Counted from the stretch's first letter, positions 48,907 through 61,200 are shown. The stretch is 64,000 nt of DNA from Pegea sp. RAD2-039 (GCA_034620365.1 JAQGEQ010000003.1:558001-622000); one strand, 5' to 3'. Numbers and translations: made by a program. The notes: generated by a model from the sequence alone, not told the origin.

Positions 48907-49110
48907 AGTAGTTATTCTGACTAGTTGCTGGTATCTAATAGATTCTTTTGAAATAAGCTGAGTTCTTTCTACTTTTATACTAGATTATGATTCAGCTTAT
49001 CAATAATCATTACATAAAATGAATCATAGTCTAAGATATAAAGTGATTAACTTTTTGTTTATTCATGATTAATATTTATTGCAAACACTAACCCTAATGA
49101 GAATTAACTT
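48890..49110 (+). repeat. Inverted duplicate of astacin promoter, source copy
   Basis: Reverse complement resembles about 50935-51150, including the TATA box, the 5' leader and the start codon. Shared words include ATGATTATTGATAAGCTG and AGATACCAGCAACTAGTCAG. Confidence 0.85.
48972..48979 (-). promoter_or_regulatory. TATA box of astacin gene
   Basis: TATAAAAG on the minus strand, 66 bases upstream of the ATG. The same element at nearly the same distance is kept in the truncated inverted copy (51059-51066). Confidence 0.6.
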
Positions 49111-49199
49111 TTCTATTTTGCCGGATATTACCGAATCAAGTCTTACTGCTTTGTTCTACAAACATATTTTAAGCAACAAAAATTCATTTTTCATCAAAT

Positions 49200-49550
49200 G
49201 GAAAAGGTTTTTTTTAATAAATAGTAAATCCTATTTCAATGAATATCTAAGATAAAAATTATAAAAACCATGTAATCAGAGCTTAGCAGAATAGTTGAGT
49301 AAATTTATATAGAATTATACAACCGATAACTTTATCTTAAAGAAAATGACAAATATGTTTGTTTAGTTACTGTTGAGTCTTAAATTTTAACCAACTGACA
49401 AAGCGATAAATTTTTTAACTTCTTATTATTTCTATGGATTGGTCCACAGTATAAACTAATTTTTAATTCTAAATATTATTTTTAGTCCCTTAAGAGAGAA
49501 AGACGTTTGGATAACGACAGGATTAAAGTACCCAAATAGATTTAGGCATC
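49200..49550 (+). repeat. Inner inverted repeat, left copy
   Basis: Reverse complement resembles about 52440-52790; examples are CTAAGCTCTGATTACATG and TACTTTAATCCT. The order relative to the promoter duplicate is not that of one simple inversion, so more than one event occurred. Confidence 0.7.
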
Positions 49551-49669
49551 ACTAATTTTAATCCCTTATGAGCACTTTAGAAATATATAGATGTAATACT
49601 GATTGCATTTCAGTTTTGTTCATCAACTTTAGACAGAGATAACACAGAAATGGTATGCTCAGAGATTTA

Positions 49670-50000
49670 TTAATATAAGGCAAAGTTTTTTAAAGCGTGA
49701 AACTAACAATGGAGGTAGTTTTTAACCAAATGGTGACATTCCAATATTTCGGAGACGGTAGATCGGTTGAAGCTGCAGAAGAAACAGTGAACTCAAACTT
49801 AAGGACGGCAGAATGGAACCGACAGCAGCGGCCATGGAATGAATTTGTTTAAAATGAGAAAGTGGCAAACCTCATGCTTTTAAAAGATGTTGAGCTGTAT
49901 TGAGCAAATGTTTCAAATGCGGGAAGAAGGGACACTATAGTCTATGCTGTCACCTGCAGAAAAGGTGTCCCAAGCAACAGTCAGAAAAGTAAAGAATGGA
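49670..50000 (+). mobile_element. LTR retrotransposon fossil, Gag fragment
   Basis: Plus-strand remnant of the family seen at 21788-22140, ending in a CCHC-type zinc knuckle near 49900-49950. Broken; only a piece of Gag is visible. Confidence 0.65.
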
Positions 50001-50934
50001 GAGAGCCGCAATGTAAGCCAAGGGCATGAAGTACTGGGACTTACTCGATTTTCAATAAGCTATTTAAACTTTTAAGAAACTAGTTAAAATCACAACTAAG
50101 CGTACATTTGCTTGCAACTTAATAAATTCTTATTATTTTTAGTTATAAATTTTGATAAAATAGTGTCTGAAATTATCTTTGTTAATAATGTTGTCAGTAT
50201 TATGCTAAGCTTTGTCAGTTTACACAAATTTTTTTCGAAGACTTATTTTTGGATAATCATTATTTAAATACTCATTAATATATAACAGTTCAGTGACAAA
50301 GCTGAAACTTTATCGACTATAAAAGAACAAAAAAAAATGCTTCCAAATAAAAAATGTTACCCAAAAACTTAGAAAAGTCTGTCTTACATTAAATACTATT
50401 ATAAGCAGTTCTTTATGAAAGACGTTTACTCATATGGTTGAAAAAACAACCAGGTAAAAAGTACTTCCTTACTGTCTAGAAAAAATCAGAAGAAAATTTT
50501 CAAAAAAGTAAACTAAAAACCACTTTTAAAACAGTAAAATGTGATTAGTTTTTGGTTTCCATTCAATTTGTTTCTCAGCCATTGGGGTAGTATATATGTG
50601 TTTTGTTTAATTCTGAAGAATTCTAAACAATTTGATTAAGAAATTATATGTTGGAAAATAAATGATTGGTTGATATATTGAAAATTTTTATTTTTCTTGC
50701 TTTGGAATTATTGCTAATTTATTTGTTTATCTTTTGCTAGTTTTATCATAACAAGGATTTGATTTTTAAATAGTTGGACTCAATTTTAAGATTAAGTATT
50801 TTTAATGTATAGATAATCTAAAAACAATAAAATCATGATTTACTGTTGAATTGATTTTTGACTCAACAAGTATCTCAAGGTGAAAGAACAATTTTACAAC
50901 ATATAAACAAAATAAAAAAGTTAATTCTTATTAT

Positions 50935-51195
50935 GGTTGTTGTTAGCAAGTTTATAACAAATAATTAATCATGAATAAAAAAACAATTAATCATCACTTT
51001 TAAAAAAAGCTTGATTTATTTTATGTAATGATTATTGATAAGCTGAATCATAGTCTAGTATAAAAGTGGATGAGAACTCAGCTTATATCAAAAGAATCTA
51101 TTAGATACCAGCAACTAGTCAGAATAACTACTATGTCTAAGACTTTAATTTATTTTTGTACATTCCAAGCCAAGATCCTCAAGTTGATGATAGAA
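50935..51195 (+). pseudogene. Truncated copy of astacin promoter and 5' end
   Basis: Carries a promoter similar to the astacin gene's (TATAAAAG at 51059-51066) and ATG at 51133-51135 followed by sequence related to astacin exons 1 and 2 (CATTCCAAGCCAAGATC). The 112-bp first intron and part of exon 2 are missing, and similarity stops near 51195. No protease domain follows. Because the promoter is included, this is a DNA-level copy rather than a retrocopy. Confidence 0.75.
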
Positions 51196-51239
51196 ATACG
51201 TGGTGTAAAGAGTATTTTGCCGCTGACGTAAATGTATTA

Positions 51240-51385
51240 AACGTAATTCTCATATAAACGGTTATCAGTCCGTAATAGGTTGTGTTGTGAGTAGCGCATA
51301 TCGTTAATATATTTATCGTTGTTGTTAGTCGCCTTATTAATTTGAATAAAGCTCGATATAAAGAGTCATTATCATTACAGAATGT
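51240..51385 (+). mobile_element. LTR fragment of the same gypsy-like family
   Basis: Resembles the LTR segment near 26260-26330 (shared AGTCGCC, TTGAATAAA and ATCATTACAG). A small solo piece joined to the truncated astacin copy. Confidence 0.6.
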
Positions 51386-51499
51386 TAGAAGACACACACT
51401 ATCTACCTAAATGTTTCCTATAAACACCTTTTCTAAAGATGGTATTCCTTCCTATAGTATCATTTTTCTCTATAATTGAAACATCTAATCTTCCTCGAT

Positions 51500-52095
51500 A
51501 CTTTTCTAAAATAAGAAAGTTTATTACTTCCATTTTAAACAAACTCTAGCTGCTACTGTCAGTTCTACTTTATCATCATCGTTGATTTCAATTGAGATTA
51601 CTACTTTTCCAGCAGCTTTGACCAATCTTCCAGCACCAAAGTATTTATTATTCAATCGAGCGTTCTTTAGAGTTACTGCTTGATGAAAGCCTTCATCTAA
51701 AGTCAAAGCCGTGTGCTTTAATAACTGTTTATATTTGATGAACATAATCCATCTATAAATGAGTTCCCAATCATCTTATTCCTGAGCACCACCGCAGTGA
51801 TATTTTTAAAGACGTATCAAAGTGAACCAAAGATATACAGCATTTATAGTCAATCCTTTTGACTTTAATGGTACATCCATTTCCATATAAAAAATGATTT
51901 GTTTTATTATATACAATATATAAAATAAGAATTAAAACTCGCTGAGCTTATAATGCGCTTTACTACAATAACGCCAAAATAACCAACAACAAATTGCCCA
52001 AGAAAAAAATAATAGAATAAATTGTAATGATAATAACACTGTAAGAGAGCTTTTTTCCATTATATAATGTGAACAGCAACTACAAAAATAGGAAA
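51500..52095 (-). mobile_element. LTR retrotransposon fossil, LTR plus Gag fragment
   Basis: Minus orientation: an LTR piece at about 52090-51950 followed by Gag-like sequence at about 51780-51524, the same order as in copies A and B. Broken. The LTR lacks the SINE, giving a second empty site for the insertion at 20.3 kb. Confidence 0.65.
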
Positions 52096-52439
52096 TAATT
52101 AATATACAACAAATTGTTTATACTACACATGCTAAAAATAAGCATGCAGTAAAATACTGTTAAAAATTTAAAACATTTCACAAAGGTTTACAATAAAATT
52201 TTAAGTTTATACTTGTAAGCCTATTGTTCTTAAATATTCGATCGACTTATTATATTGTAGTTGTTTTTAATACAACTGATATATCTGTAAATATTATGGG
52301 ATTTCAACAACACAAACTTATTAACAAGAAAATTATCAAAAACTGTTTGATGTTTGATCATAAATCTGAATACAACTGAAATGTAAACACTATTACATCT
52401 ATACTTCAGTAAAATCCGTGCAAGCCATTAAAGTTACTG

Positions 52440-52790
52440 ATACCTATTTGAGTACTTTAATCCTATTTTGGTAATTTCAGGGAAATTAGAATTCTGTTAA
52501 CTTGAAGAAGATTTTGTAAAATTTTTTTGCCATAAGTTTTGATAACAAAAAATTAAACTGTCTCTATTTTGTCTGGTGATTAAACCTTAAAATTTAACAG
52601 CGACTAAACAAACAAAATTGTCATTTCCTTTAAGATAAATTTCTCAATTTTTCAAATCCTGTAAATCTATTATTTGTCAATTTACTCAACTAATTTCCTA
52701 AGCTCTGATTACATGTTTTTTTATAATTCTTATCTTAGATACCTATTTAAATAAGATTTACTATTTAATTTAACATGATGCTTTCACAGA
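52440..52790 (-). repeat. Inner inverted repeat, right copy
   Basis: Partner of 49200-49550. Non-coding in both places. Confidence 0.7.
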
Positions 52791-53251
52791 AAAGAACATT
52801 AAAGATATTATAGTCCAATACATAATTTTATTATTTTGACTGTAATGTGTTTGATCAATTCAGCAAATAATAAATGAGTCTCTTAGGAAATATAAAATAG
52901 TAAACAGTGATATTCTACTTGTAGATTTATGTGTTAACCCACCAAATAATTATGATATATTCATCTTGTTGTTATCAAATATTTCATAAATTTTCTCGCT
53001 CTCATAAGCACAAGTGAGATAAAACCAGCAGAGGCATTTATTGCAGTCCTTACCGGAACCCTATTTTCTCTTTGTGCATTTCACAAAGTTTTGCTTTATT
53101 AGTTCCTTTGCATCTCACTGTTTTTTGTTTGTTTTAGTATCAACACCCAAGGCCCATCTAGCATAGTCGTTCTCAGCCAAAACAGGCCCTATTATTAACA
53201 TAATTTATTTTTACAACAAAGTTTGAAATATGCTATAAAAAATATTCCAGT

Positions 53252-53331
53252 AGCGCCGTGGATTAGTTATTTAGAGCACCTGTCTAGTAAATAAGAGGCC
53301 CTTATTATTGTTGCCAAACCCTCATCAGTGC
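53252..53331 (+). pseudogene. Degenerate tRNA-Thr(AGT)-like sequence
   Basis: Begins GCGCCGTGG, followed by a D-arm-like region, AGAGCACCTGTCTAGTAAAT (anticodon arm with loop CTAGTAA, anticodon AGT) and GAGGCC. It closes with a remnant of the acceptor complement. The T arm has lost the GGTTCGA motif and does not pair, so it is not a working tRNA. It could be a tRNA pseudogene or the head of a Thr-tRNA SINE. It ends exactly where the right arm of the large inverted repeat starts. Confidence 0.7.
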
Positions 53332-53969
53332 AGATTTAGTTGCACAATTGGCAACCCCAATAGCCACCTTATATAGATGACGTAGAATTGTTAGAGTGGC
53401 CACAAATTCTTGTGTTCAACACAATTGATTTGTCAATAAAATTAGATTTTAATTTCATATTTTTCTAAAAAAATATCAATAATTACTTTAAAACTTGTTT
53501 AATTTTTCAAATGAATTAATTTAAAATAGAAATAATTACAATTGTAATTACATGGTCATGTGTTTTACAACTTCACTTTTAAATTGTTATTATTTTAAGT
53601 AGTTTTTTATATGTATTTGATAGTACACAGCTATTTAAACTTAAACTTCTAAAGTGAAGACATTGAGAATAAATAGTTTTTGCTGAAATAGTCAACATCA
53701 TCAATTCAAAACAAACTTTGTATAAACTATAAGCTGTTTAGTTTTTCTGTTTAAAGGGAGTTTCCTTTTTAGGGGTTTTACTTTGTTGTTTCAAATCTTA
53801 TATATAAGCTTTGAAAAAGTACAAAGTTTTTAATTAAGCTTTCTATTTGATACTTTCAATATATAAACAAATTCTAGTTTGATTATAAAAAGAACTTTTG
53901 TATTAAATAGAATATTATTTAATTGTCGTTTTTAGGTTTCTCGTCTTACAATACTCAAAAATCACAAAA

Positions 53970-54745
53970 ATGTTTCTGAAACTACTTACACTATTGATGT
54001 TTTCATCGTTGGTTGAAGAAATGTCTACAAGGTTGGTGTACTTAAGATTTTACTGATTACTAAAGTGGTTTACACCAGTTCTAAAAATAGTTCTTAATTT
54101 ATGAAAATAATAGTTTAATTAGTTGGTCAATTTAAAGATATTTGTGAATAAAACTGAAATTGTTCCTAGTGAACCAGAGATTTTGAATGATCTGGAGACG
54201 GTTAATAAATTGGTGATGAATAAAGAGGTTTAGTGGACAACATTTTATTAATAAAAAAAGATTTTTCTTTATTATGAATACTTTTTTAGAATCTTGATGA
54301 AAAAGAATTTAAAAAAGATTTTGAAGTCGAATTAAAACGTCTTGCTGTTGCTATTAAATCAGTTGATGTGCCAAAATTAATGAAGAAAATACTAAAAGCA
54401 ACCATTAAAGGTTTCTCACCCTTGAACTTTTTTTTATTCATTTAGTTGTTATTAATTTCTTGAATTTTAGCTAATCCTGGATTTCAAAAGAAACTAATGA
54501 TGATGAAAAATTCAATAGAAGCACTCGAGCGTAAGTTTTAGTTTCGATATTTCTTTTTAATAATTTAGATTTAATCATAAGCTAATCTAACAAAAGTCTG
54601 TTAACTTTTAAATAAAACATTTTATTAATTTCTAGTTATGCTTGTATACTGCAAAATGCTTAAGACAGATTTAGATCTTACTAATTTTAATTATTATTTA
54701 ATTTCAAAAAAAAAATAAAAAATGTTTTTAGGGATAAAGCGATGA
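53970..54745 (+). CDS. Small secreted protein, 116 aa, unknown
   Basis: Unrecognised. Exons 53970-54035, 54138-54227, 54290-54410, 54471-54530 and 54732-54745 join in phase to 116 aa. The N-terminus MFLKLLTLLMFSSLVEEMST is a signal peptide. The mature part is charged and helix-forming (KEFKKDFEVELKRLAVAIKS, LMKKILKATIK) with a single Asn-Lys-Thr glycosylation sequon and no cysteines. The exon 1 donor was chosen four bases after the first GT because only that restores phase. Poly(A) signals lie at 54781 and 54819. An alternative last acceptor would change only the C-terminus. The inverted paralogue at 42761-43536 is broken. A secreted effector or antimicrobial-like peptide precursor is possible but unproven. 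Confidence 0.65.
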
Positions 54746-54818
54746 ATACTAAGTCTTTGAGGCACCCAGCTGTTGAGCCTAATAAACTGTTTGATATACT
54801 CAGCGTTTGTTGAACTTC

Positions 54819-54824
54819 AATAAA
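54819..54824 (+). terminator. Poly(A) signal of small secreted-protein gene
   Basis: AATAAA 74 bases after the stop codon; another AATAAA at 54781. Confidence 0.5.
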
Positions 54825-55909
54825 TATGTTATATGGACTTTGATATGCAGTTTTTTGTCTAACAACAGTGTAGTAGACTTACAAAAAGCTCCTTGAGGTT
54901 TATATTTTAGAAGTGGAGATAAATTACTCTCACTAAACGCGCTTCAGCTTACAGTACAAAGCATAAACTTAGTCATAAAAGCTTTTTACATTTTAACCTT
55001 CTCACTATAAGTCAAGGACTAAGTAACTAATAAGTAGCAATAAGGTTTTTTTATACAATGAACAAATGAACTGAAACGATAATTGAAGACTTAAACTTAG
55101 TCACAACTTTTAACTTTAACCTATTATTAGTATATCCAAAACTGATAAATTTACTGATACAATCTCATAAAAAATTGTTGTTTAAAAGTCGGTTCAATTT
55201 TTTCGTCTTTTCTTTTATCACTATGCTGTCAAGCTTCATTTTAATTTAGAGTGTAAGATGCACCACAACTCTTTTAAGCTCTCAAATAATTGGTAAATCC
55301 ACCTTTCATTGCAATAAACTAGCAGTTTAAATTTCAGAAATAAAAGCTGCAAATAAATTGTTGAAGTCATTATAGTGTTTTAGTTTGTCAGTTCTTATCA
55401 AAAAAGGGATAATTTATAAAGCTGTATTTTATGTTGTGAGCTCAATAATAGTTTGCTTCCTAGAATTATTCTAGTCAAAAAATCTTTAGATCTCAATTAT
55501 GTTTGTTATTGAATAATTTTCAAAGACTCTTATTTGATTTTTACAAACTTTTGTCTTCTTAATCTTTCATAAATAGACTGGGCTCTGATTTAATTATTTT
55601 TTATGAGTCTTTATTTTCAAAATAATACTTCACACTATTTATCATAATTATTAAATGATCAAAAAATAATATCTTAGTGACGTCAAGCTTATTGAATTCG
55701 TAATTACTAAGATAAAATCAAACACTTTCTTTAAAGTTAGCCCTTTCACAATTAAAGCAAAATGAATTCAAAAGATTTCTTTTATTTTTTATTTTGTAAT
55801 TTTTGGAAACCGTTCAAAATAAAAAACGAATAAATAAAAAAGTTAAAAATTGATGACTGATCTCGTATTCTTGATAATCGATACTATTTCATAAACTAAC
55901 AATATATTA

Positions 55910-55990
55910 TTATGTTATATAACAAAATGTTTATTGAGGTCTACTCGTTTGAGTTAACCCTTATGAAGCGTAGAAATATATCTTTATTGC
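55910..55990 (+). repeat. Direct repeat, right copy
   Basis: Resembles 41275-41360 in the same orientation, outside the right arm. The surrounding 55568-56210 shows no gene. Confidence 0.5.
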
Positions 55991-56214
55991 AAATATTGAT
56001 CAATGAGAATTCATTTCAACTTCATTTATTTTCTATAAGTATTTTATTTACAAGCCGCACGTCATCAGATAAACTACTTTTTATTTATTTTACAAGCTAC
56101 AGATTATCTAATGTAAAACTTAGAAAGATTTTGTAAATTTTCAGAATAAACTTGAATGAAAGTCAGTTTCTAATGTGAGTGTCTTTGCTTCAAATATTTA
56201 AGTGGTTCTAGAGC

Positions 56215-56650
56215 TGGATTTATTTATTTCAATAAATGCGAAAGAAGGTGCGTGAAGAGAGCACTTCCCGCTAACATACATTCTCACAAACAATATCTAC
56301 TAAATTAGAAGTATAGAAAGCAAAAGATGTAACATATGGCATTTCAGTAGTCCTCAAAGCATTCAACAGTGAACAATTACATGGAATGTTAATAATATAA
56401 AAAAGAGAAAAAAAATCACAGTTTAGAAATGACAATGTTGGCAATATTATAACGGTTCAACTTCTTTTTGAACAACGCGAGTGACTTCGACATGACAATG
56501 TCTGATGGCAGGTGATTCCATGTATTAATTCTGCGGTATGAGAAAAAATTTGCTCTGGTTAACTTATCAGGTGATATGAGCTTACTAAGATGTAATTAAT
56601 GTCGTCTAAGTTGATATAACTTGTCTACAGTGTGTAGTTAGAAGTTGATA
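56215..56650 (-). mobile_element. CR1/Jockey-like LINE, 3' end
   Basis: The minus strand reads RANFFSYRRINTWNHLPSDI then VMSKSLALFKKKLNRY and stops at 56416-56418. This is the conserved C-terminus of CR1/Jockey-group LINE polymerases (FFS.R.I..WN.LP..). About 200 bp of 3' UTR follow and end in a short AT-rich tail near 56215. The ORF is open over the last 50 codons or so, with a stop upstream, so it is a 5'-truncated dead copy. Positions 56231-56285 match the SINE tail at 20360-20414. Confidence 0.85.
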
Positions 56651-58213
56651 AGACTCTCAAATAATGACTTGACTGAAAATGAAGGTTTCTACGGCTCTCT
56701 TGAGAGTTTTTGGGCTTCTATTGATATTTAGCAACGAAAAACCTGGATTAAGTTTTTATAAAAGAGAACCAGAACTAGAATTAAAATCGTCTTCGTTTTA
56801 AAAGGGTCATCTTTGCATACCCTAAGAATATCTTAAGTTTTAGCTATAATGACAAACATTTCTTAGACTTTAAACTCACTGATTGCTATACTTTAGATCA
56901 AACATTTATACAAGTCTCTCTGATTATTGTTTTAAACTTTTTGATTATAATTCCTCCAAGTGGCTAAAAACTGTGTTCAAATCCGCCCTGGGACTCGGAA
57001 AAACAAAAGAAAAATCTGGAAAGTTCGTCGATAAATCACAAGTAAAATACATAGAAGAAAAACTTGCAATAGGGCCTTTAAAATGCACGATCATTCTCTA
57101 GGGCGGTTGTGTTGCATTGATAAGATTGTCATCACTCACGAGTTAAAACTTTTGGCAAACTTTCCAGCTTTTGCACTCATCACAACATCTTCTTCTTACC
57201 CAGAGAATATAAAAGATTTTTTGATCTCAAATAATACCACAATAAAGTGATACGCAGGCAACTTGAAGGTTGGTGAAACATACTTATATCTGGGTTTGTC
57301 GTCGATATAGCTCCACAATAGGTTTTTGATAATGCTTTCGGTCTTACGATTTATCCCATTATCTATACCGTTTAGAGTATGAAAAAGATACCAATTCCAT
57401 CTTCCAACTTGGTATTTTGGTATTATTGACTTTTAACTTTATTAAATTTTGTTTAGAAACCAGATTTAATCTACAATTTATTTCTTATCTTTACTTTTAA
57501 CGGCTAGTTAATAGATTATAAAAGTAAAATTAGTATAAACAGCATTAAATATTGAAATATTTTGAATTTCCAAGCCTATTAAACGGCCAAATTTGCCGGT
57601 GATGAATTTTCAAAACAATTACTACATAACCATATGCAATAGTAATTCAATTAATTTTACCATTTTTATTCTAAGATTCTTTTTTTGAAAATTATTATAT
57701 TTTTACTTTATACATATTATATTTTTATGTTTGTATTCAAATGAAAGAGTCTTTCAATCGTTGTATATAAAGCATTTACCTCGATAAATTTTTTTTAATT
57801 TTTTTTAAGCTTTATATATATTGCAAACTGTTAAATTTTTTATTGTTGAAAACAATAACTTAAAAATGAATTAATGTCAATTCTTTCTATTTTATAGAAA
57901 TTAGTATAAAAAGTTAAATACACTTTATTGGGAAAAAAGTTTTACTTAATAGAAAATACTTTTATTCTATTACATTTATTGCATTTTTATTAATTTGGAA
58001 AAGGCTTTTATCATTTTTTCTTGTGTAAATTACTTTTATTTTGATATTATAAAGCTTATTAGTTATTAATTTAAATACTTTTTTTGCAAAAGTTTTTTTC
58101 ATCTATGTTTATTCTTTGAGTGTGTATTTTCTACTATTTGAATATATTATATTTTGTCAGTTTTTTTTCATAGCATTTCTTTTACATTTTTTTTAAATCA
58201 TTTTTTTTTGTGA
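56651..58213. other. Intergenic before POLQ
   Basis: A plus-strand frame at 56883-57101 contains WLKTVFKSALGLGKTKEKSG and is GC-richer than its surroundings. I could not assign it, and it may be element debris. From about 57420 the sequence is very AT-rich and presumably holds the POLQ promoter. No clear TATA or spliced leader exon was identified. Confidence 0.4.
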
Positions 58214-61200
58214 ATGGAATTTTTGAATCAATTACAAATTCCTGATTGCGTAATATCTTCATACCAACAAACTAAATTAAAAAAAGTCTTTCCATGGCAA
58301 ATAGAATGTCTTAAACAACCTGGGGTCATAGAAGGTCAACGTAATCTTGTTTATTCTGCTCCTACTGGAGCAGGGAAGACATTTGTTACAGAGATTTTAA
58401 TGCTTAAGCAAATTTTACGACATGAAAAGAAAGCTATTTTCATACAACCATTTGTATCAGTTGCAAGAGAAAAGGTATTTGCATTGAAGTCTTTATATGA
58501 AGGTACTGGTATAAGAGTTGGAGGCCTTATAGGTGGACATAGACCTGTAGGTGGCATTGCATCTATTGATGTGATTGTATGTACTATTGAAAAAGCAAAT
58601 AATTTGATTAATAGAATGATTGAATCGAAATCTATGGATCAATTTTGTTTTATAGGAATTGATGAAATTCATATGATTGGTGATAGTAATCGAGGTTATA
58701 TATTAGAACTTTTGTTGACTAAGCTGATGTATTTAACTAAGCGTAGTAAGTTTGAAAGTTTACAGATTGTAGGCATGAGTGCAACTATTCCAAATTTGAA
58801 TTGTATAAGCAAATGGCTTGAAGCTGAGATTTATACAACAAATTTTAGACCTGTTCCTCTTTCAAATTTTGTTTTAATTGGTGAAAAGGCTTACAACGAT
58901 GAGCTTGTAGAAATCAAAAGCAACTTTATAAAATTTGATTTTGAAAATGATGATGACCAAATTACATCACTTTGTTATCAAACAATATGTGATGGTCATT
59001 GTGTTCTAGTATTTTGCCCAACAAAATCATGGTGTGAAAAATTAGCAACTAACATTGCTAAAAATCTGTATTTATACCATTTGAAAAATAAATGTCCATC
59101 AGTATTAACATCAAGAGTTCAAAAGCTCTGTGAGTTGTTTTATCAACTGAAAAGATGTCCTGCGGGATTAGATGACGTGCTGAAGTTGACAATACCTTAT
59201 GGGGTTGCTTATCACCATGCAGGACTCACTATTGAAGAAAGAGATATTATTGAAAGTGGATTCAGAGATTGTACGATTGGAGTTTTAGTTGCAACATCAA
59301 CATTATCTTCAGGAGTTAATCTGCCAGCAAGGAGAGTGATTATAAGGACACCAAAGTTTCATGGGAAGCCAATAGATATTAGAATGTATCATCAAATGTG
59401 TGGAAGAGCTGGAAGAAAAGGTAAAGATGAAGCTGGTGAAAGCATCTTAGTGTGTAAAGACCAAGAAAAACACGTTGGTTTTAATGTAGTAAAAGGTGAA
59501 ATACCAAAAGTAGAAAGTTGTTTGTTTATATCACCTGAAGATAATGAAACATTAACTAGTAGTTTAAAGAGATTAATCTTAGAGGTGATTGGAAATGGAC
59601 TAGTTTCAACATTTAATGATATTTTAAAGTATATGAAATGTTCTTTATGCTATTATCTTCAACCTAAACACTCCAACTCCAAGAATGTGTCTTTGGATGA
59701 TCAAGTAATAGAGAAATGTGTTAACTGGTTGGTTGAAAATGAGTTTATCTATCTTCAAATAACAACAAGTGAAAAGAAAGTTACTCCAACTCAACTTGGA
59801 AGAGCCGCTTTACTATCTTCTCTACCTACATCTGAAGCATTATTAGTTTTAGCGGATTTACAAATGGCTTCTAAAGCATTTGCATTAGATAGTGAACTCC
59901 ATTTAGTTTATCAAGTTACGCCAATATTTGTAATTAATCAATTATCAAATATTGATTGGTTCAACTTTATGTACATTTATCAAGCACTATCTGCTGCACA
60001 CAGAAATGCAGCTAAATTAATTGGAATATCTGAACTCTTTTTGGTTAAGATGGCTTCATCTGGTGGCGAAATACCCAGTAGCGCTTCTAAGAAGCAAAAA
60101 AGATTTCTTAATATTCACGTTCGTTTTTTTGCTGCGCTTATACTAAATGATCTAATCAATGAAACAAGTTTAAATGAGCTCTGTTCCAAATATAAATGCA
60201 ACAAAGGAACAATTCAAAATATTCAGCAGTCGTCGGCAGTCTTTGCTGGTATGATAACAGCGTTTTGTCAAGAGCTTGGCTGGTGGAGCCTTGAAATATT
60301 ACTGAAAAACTTTCAAGCTCGTTTAATATTCGGCATTCAGCATGAATTACTTGATTTAAGTCGAATCTATTTATTAGATAATGTTAGAGCTAGATCTTTT
60401 TTCAAATGTAATCTAAAAACTTGTCTAGATGTTTGTATGTCCACTATTGATGAAATTGAATTGATTTTAATCAATTCAACGAAATTTCAAAGCAAAAATG
60501 ATAAAAATGCAGAAGCTAATATTAACAAAATTAAGGTTGTTGGGTTAAGTTCACCATTAACAGTTCACAATGCAGCTGTTGAAATTATTAAAGAAGCAAA
60601 AAAGATTTGTAAACACGAAGACGAAAAATCCAGTTATCAATCACAAGCCAATTCAAAATCTCTTAGCTTTTCTAGTCCACAAGCAAAAGTTATAAAACTA
60701 AGCAAAGACATTAGTAAACCTACCTCGTTGCTTTCAACAGAAGAGAGTACAGATAAAAATAACATAAAGAATAATGATGCTTTAGAAGAACAATTCAAAA
60801 CTCCAGTGTCTTACAACAGCTCAAAAATGGTTAAAGTAAAGTTGAAAGAATCACCAGACAACATGAATAATGAAGGAAGTTTTATTGATTTATCTCTTTC
60901 TAATTCTCAACTCGATTCGTTGCTTAATGAAGAAAGTGGTTTGAACGTGACATCATTAATTCCATGCAAAGAAAGCACACCTATTAGCGAGCCTAGAAAC
61001 AGATCACTCAACATTAGAAACCGCCTTGAAGAAGAAGTAATGTGCAGCGTAATATCGAAATCTTTTCTTAATGATAGTGACTCGTTTGATTTATTTGAAG
61101 AAAAGCTAAATAATGATTCAGATAAATGGAGTTTAGAAGAAGAACTTCAGCGTTTAGAAAAGATGAGTAATGGAAGTTTGAGATTAGAAGAACAGTCAGA

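Larger units (their letters stand above)
53332..55567 (-). repeat. Large inverted repeat, right arm
   Basis: Reverse complement of 41939-44174. Carries the intact copy of the small secreted-protein gene. The two arms are separated by about 9.2 kb. Confidence 0.95.

Noticed and set aside
56883-57101. 72-codon frame containing a GLGKTKEKSGK segment
   Set aside because: The GKT-like string is not in a P-loop context and nothing around it supports a gene.
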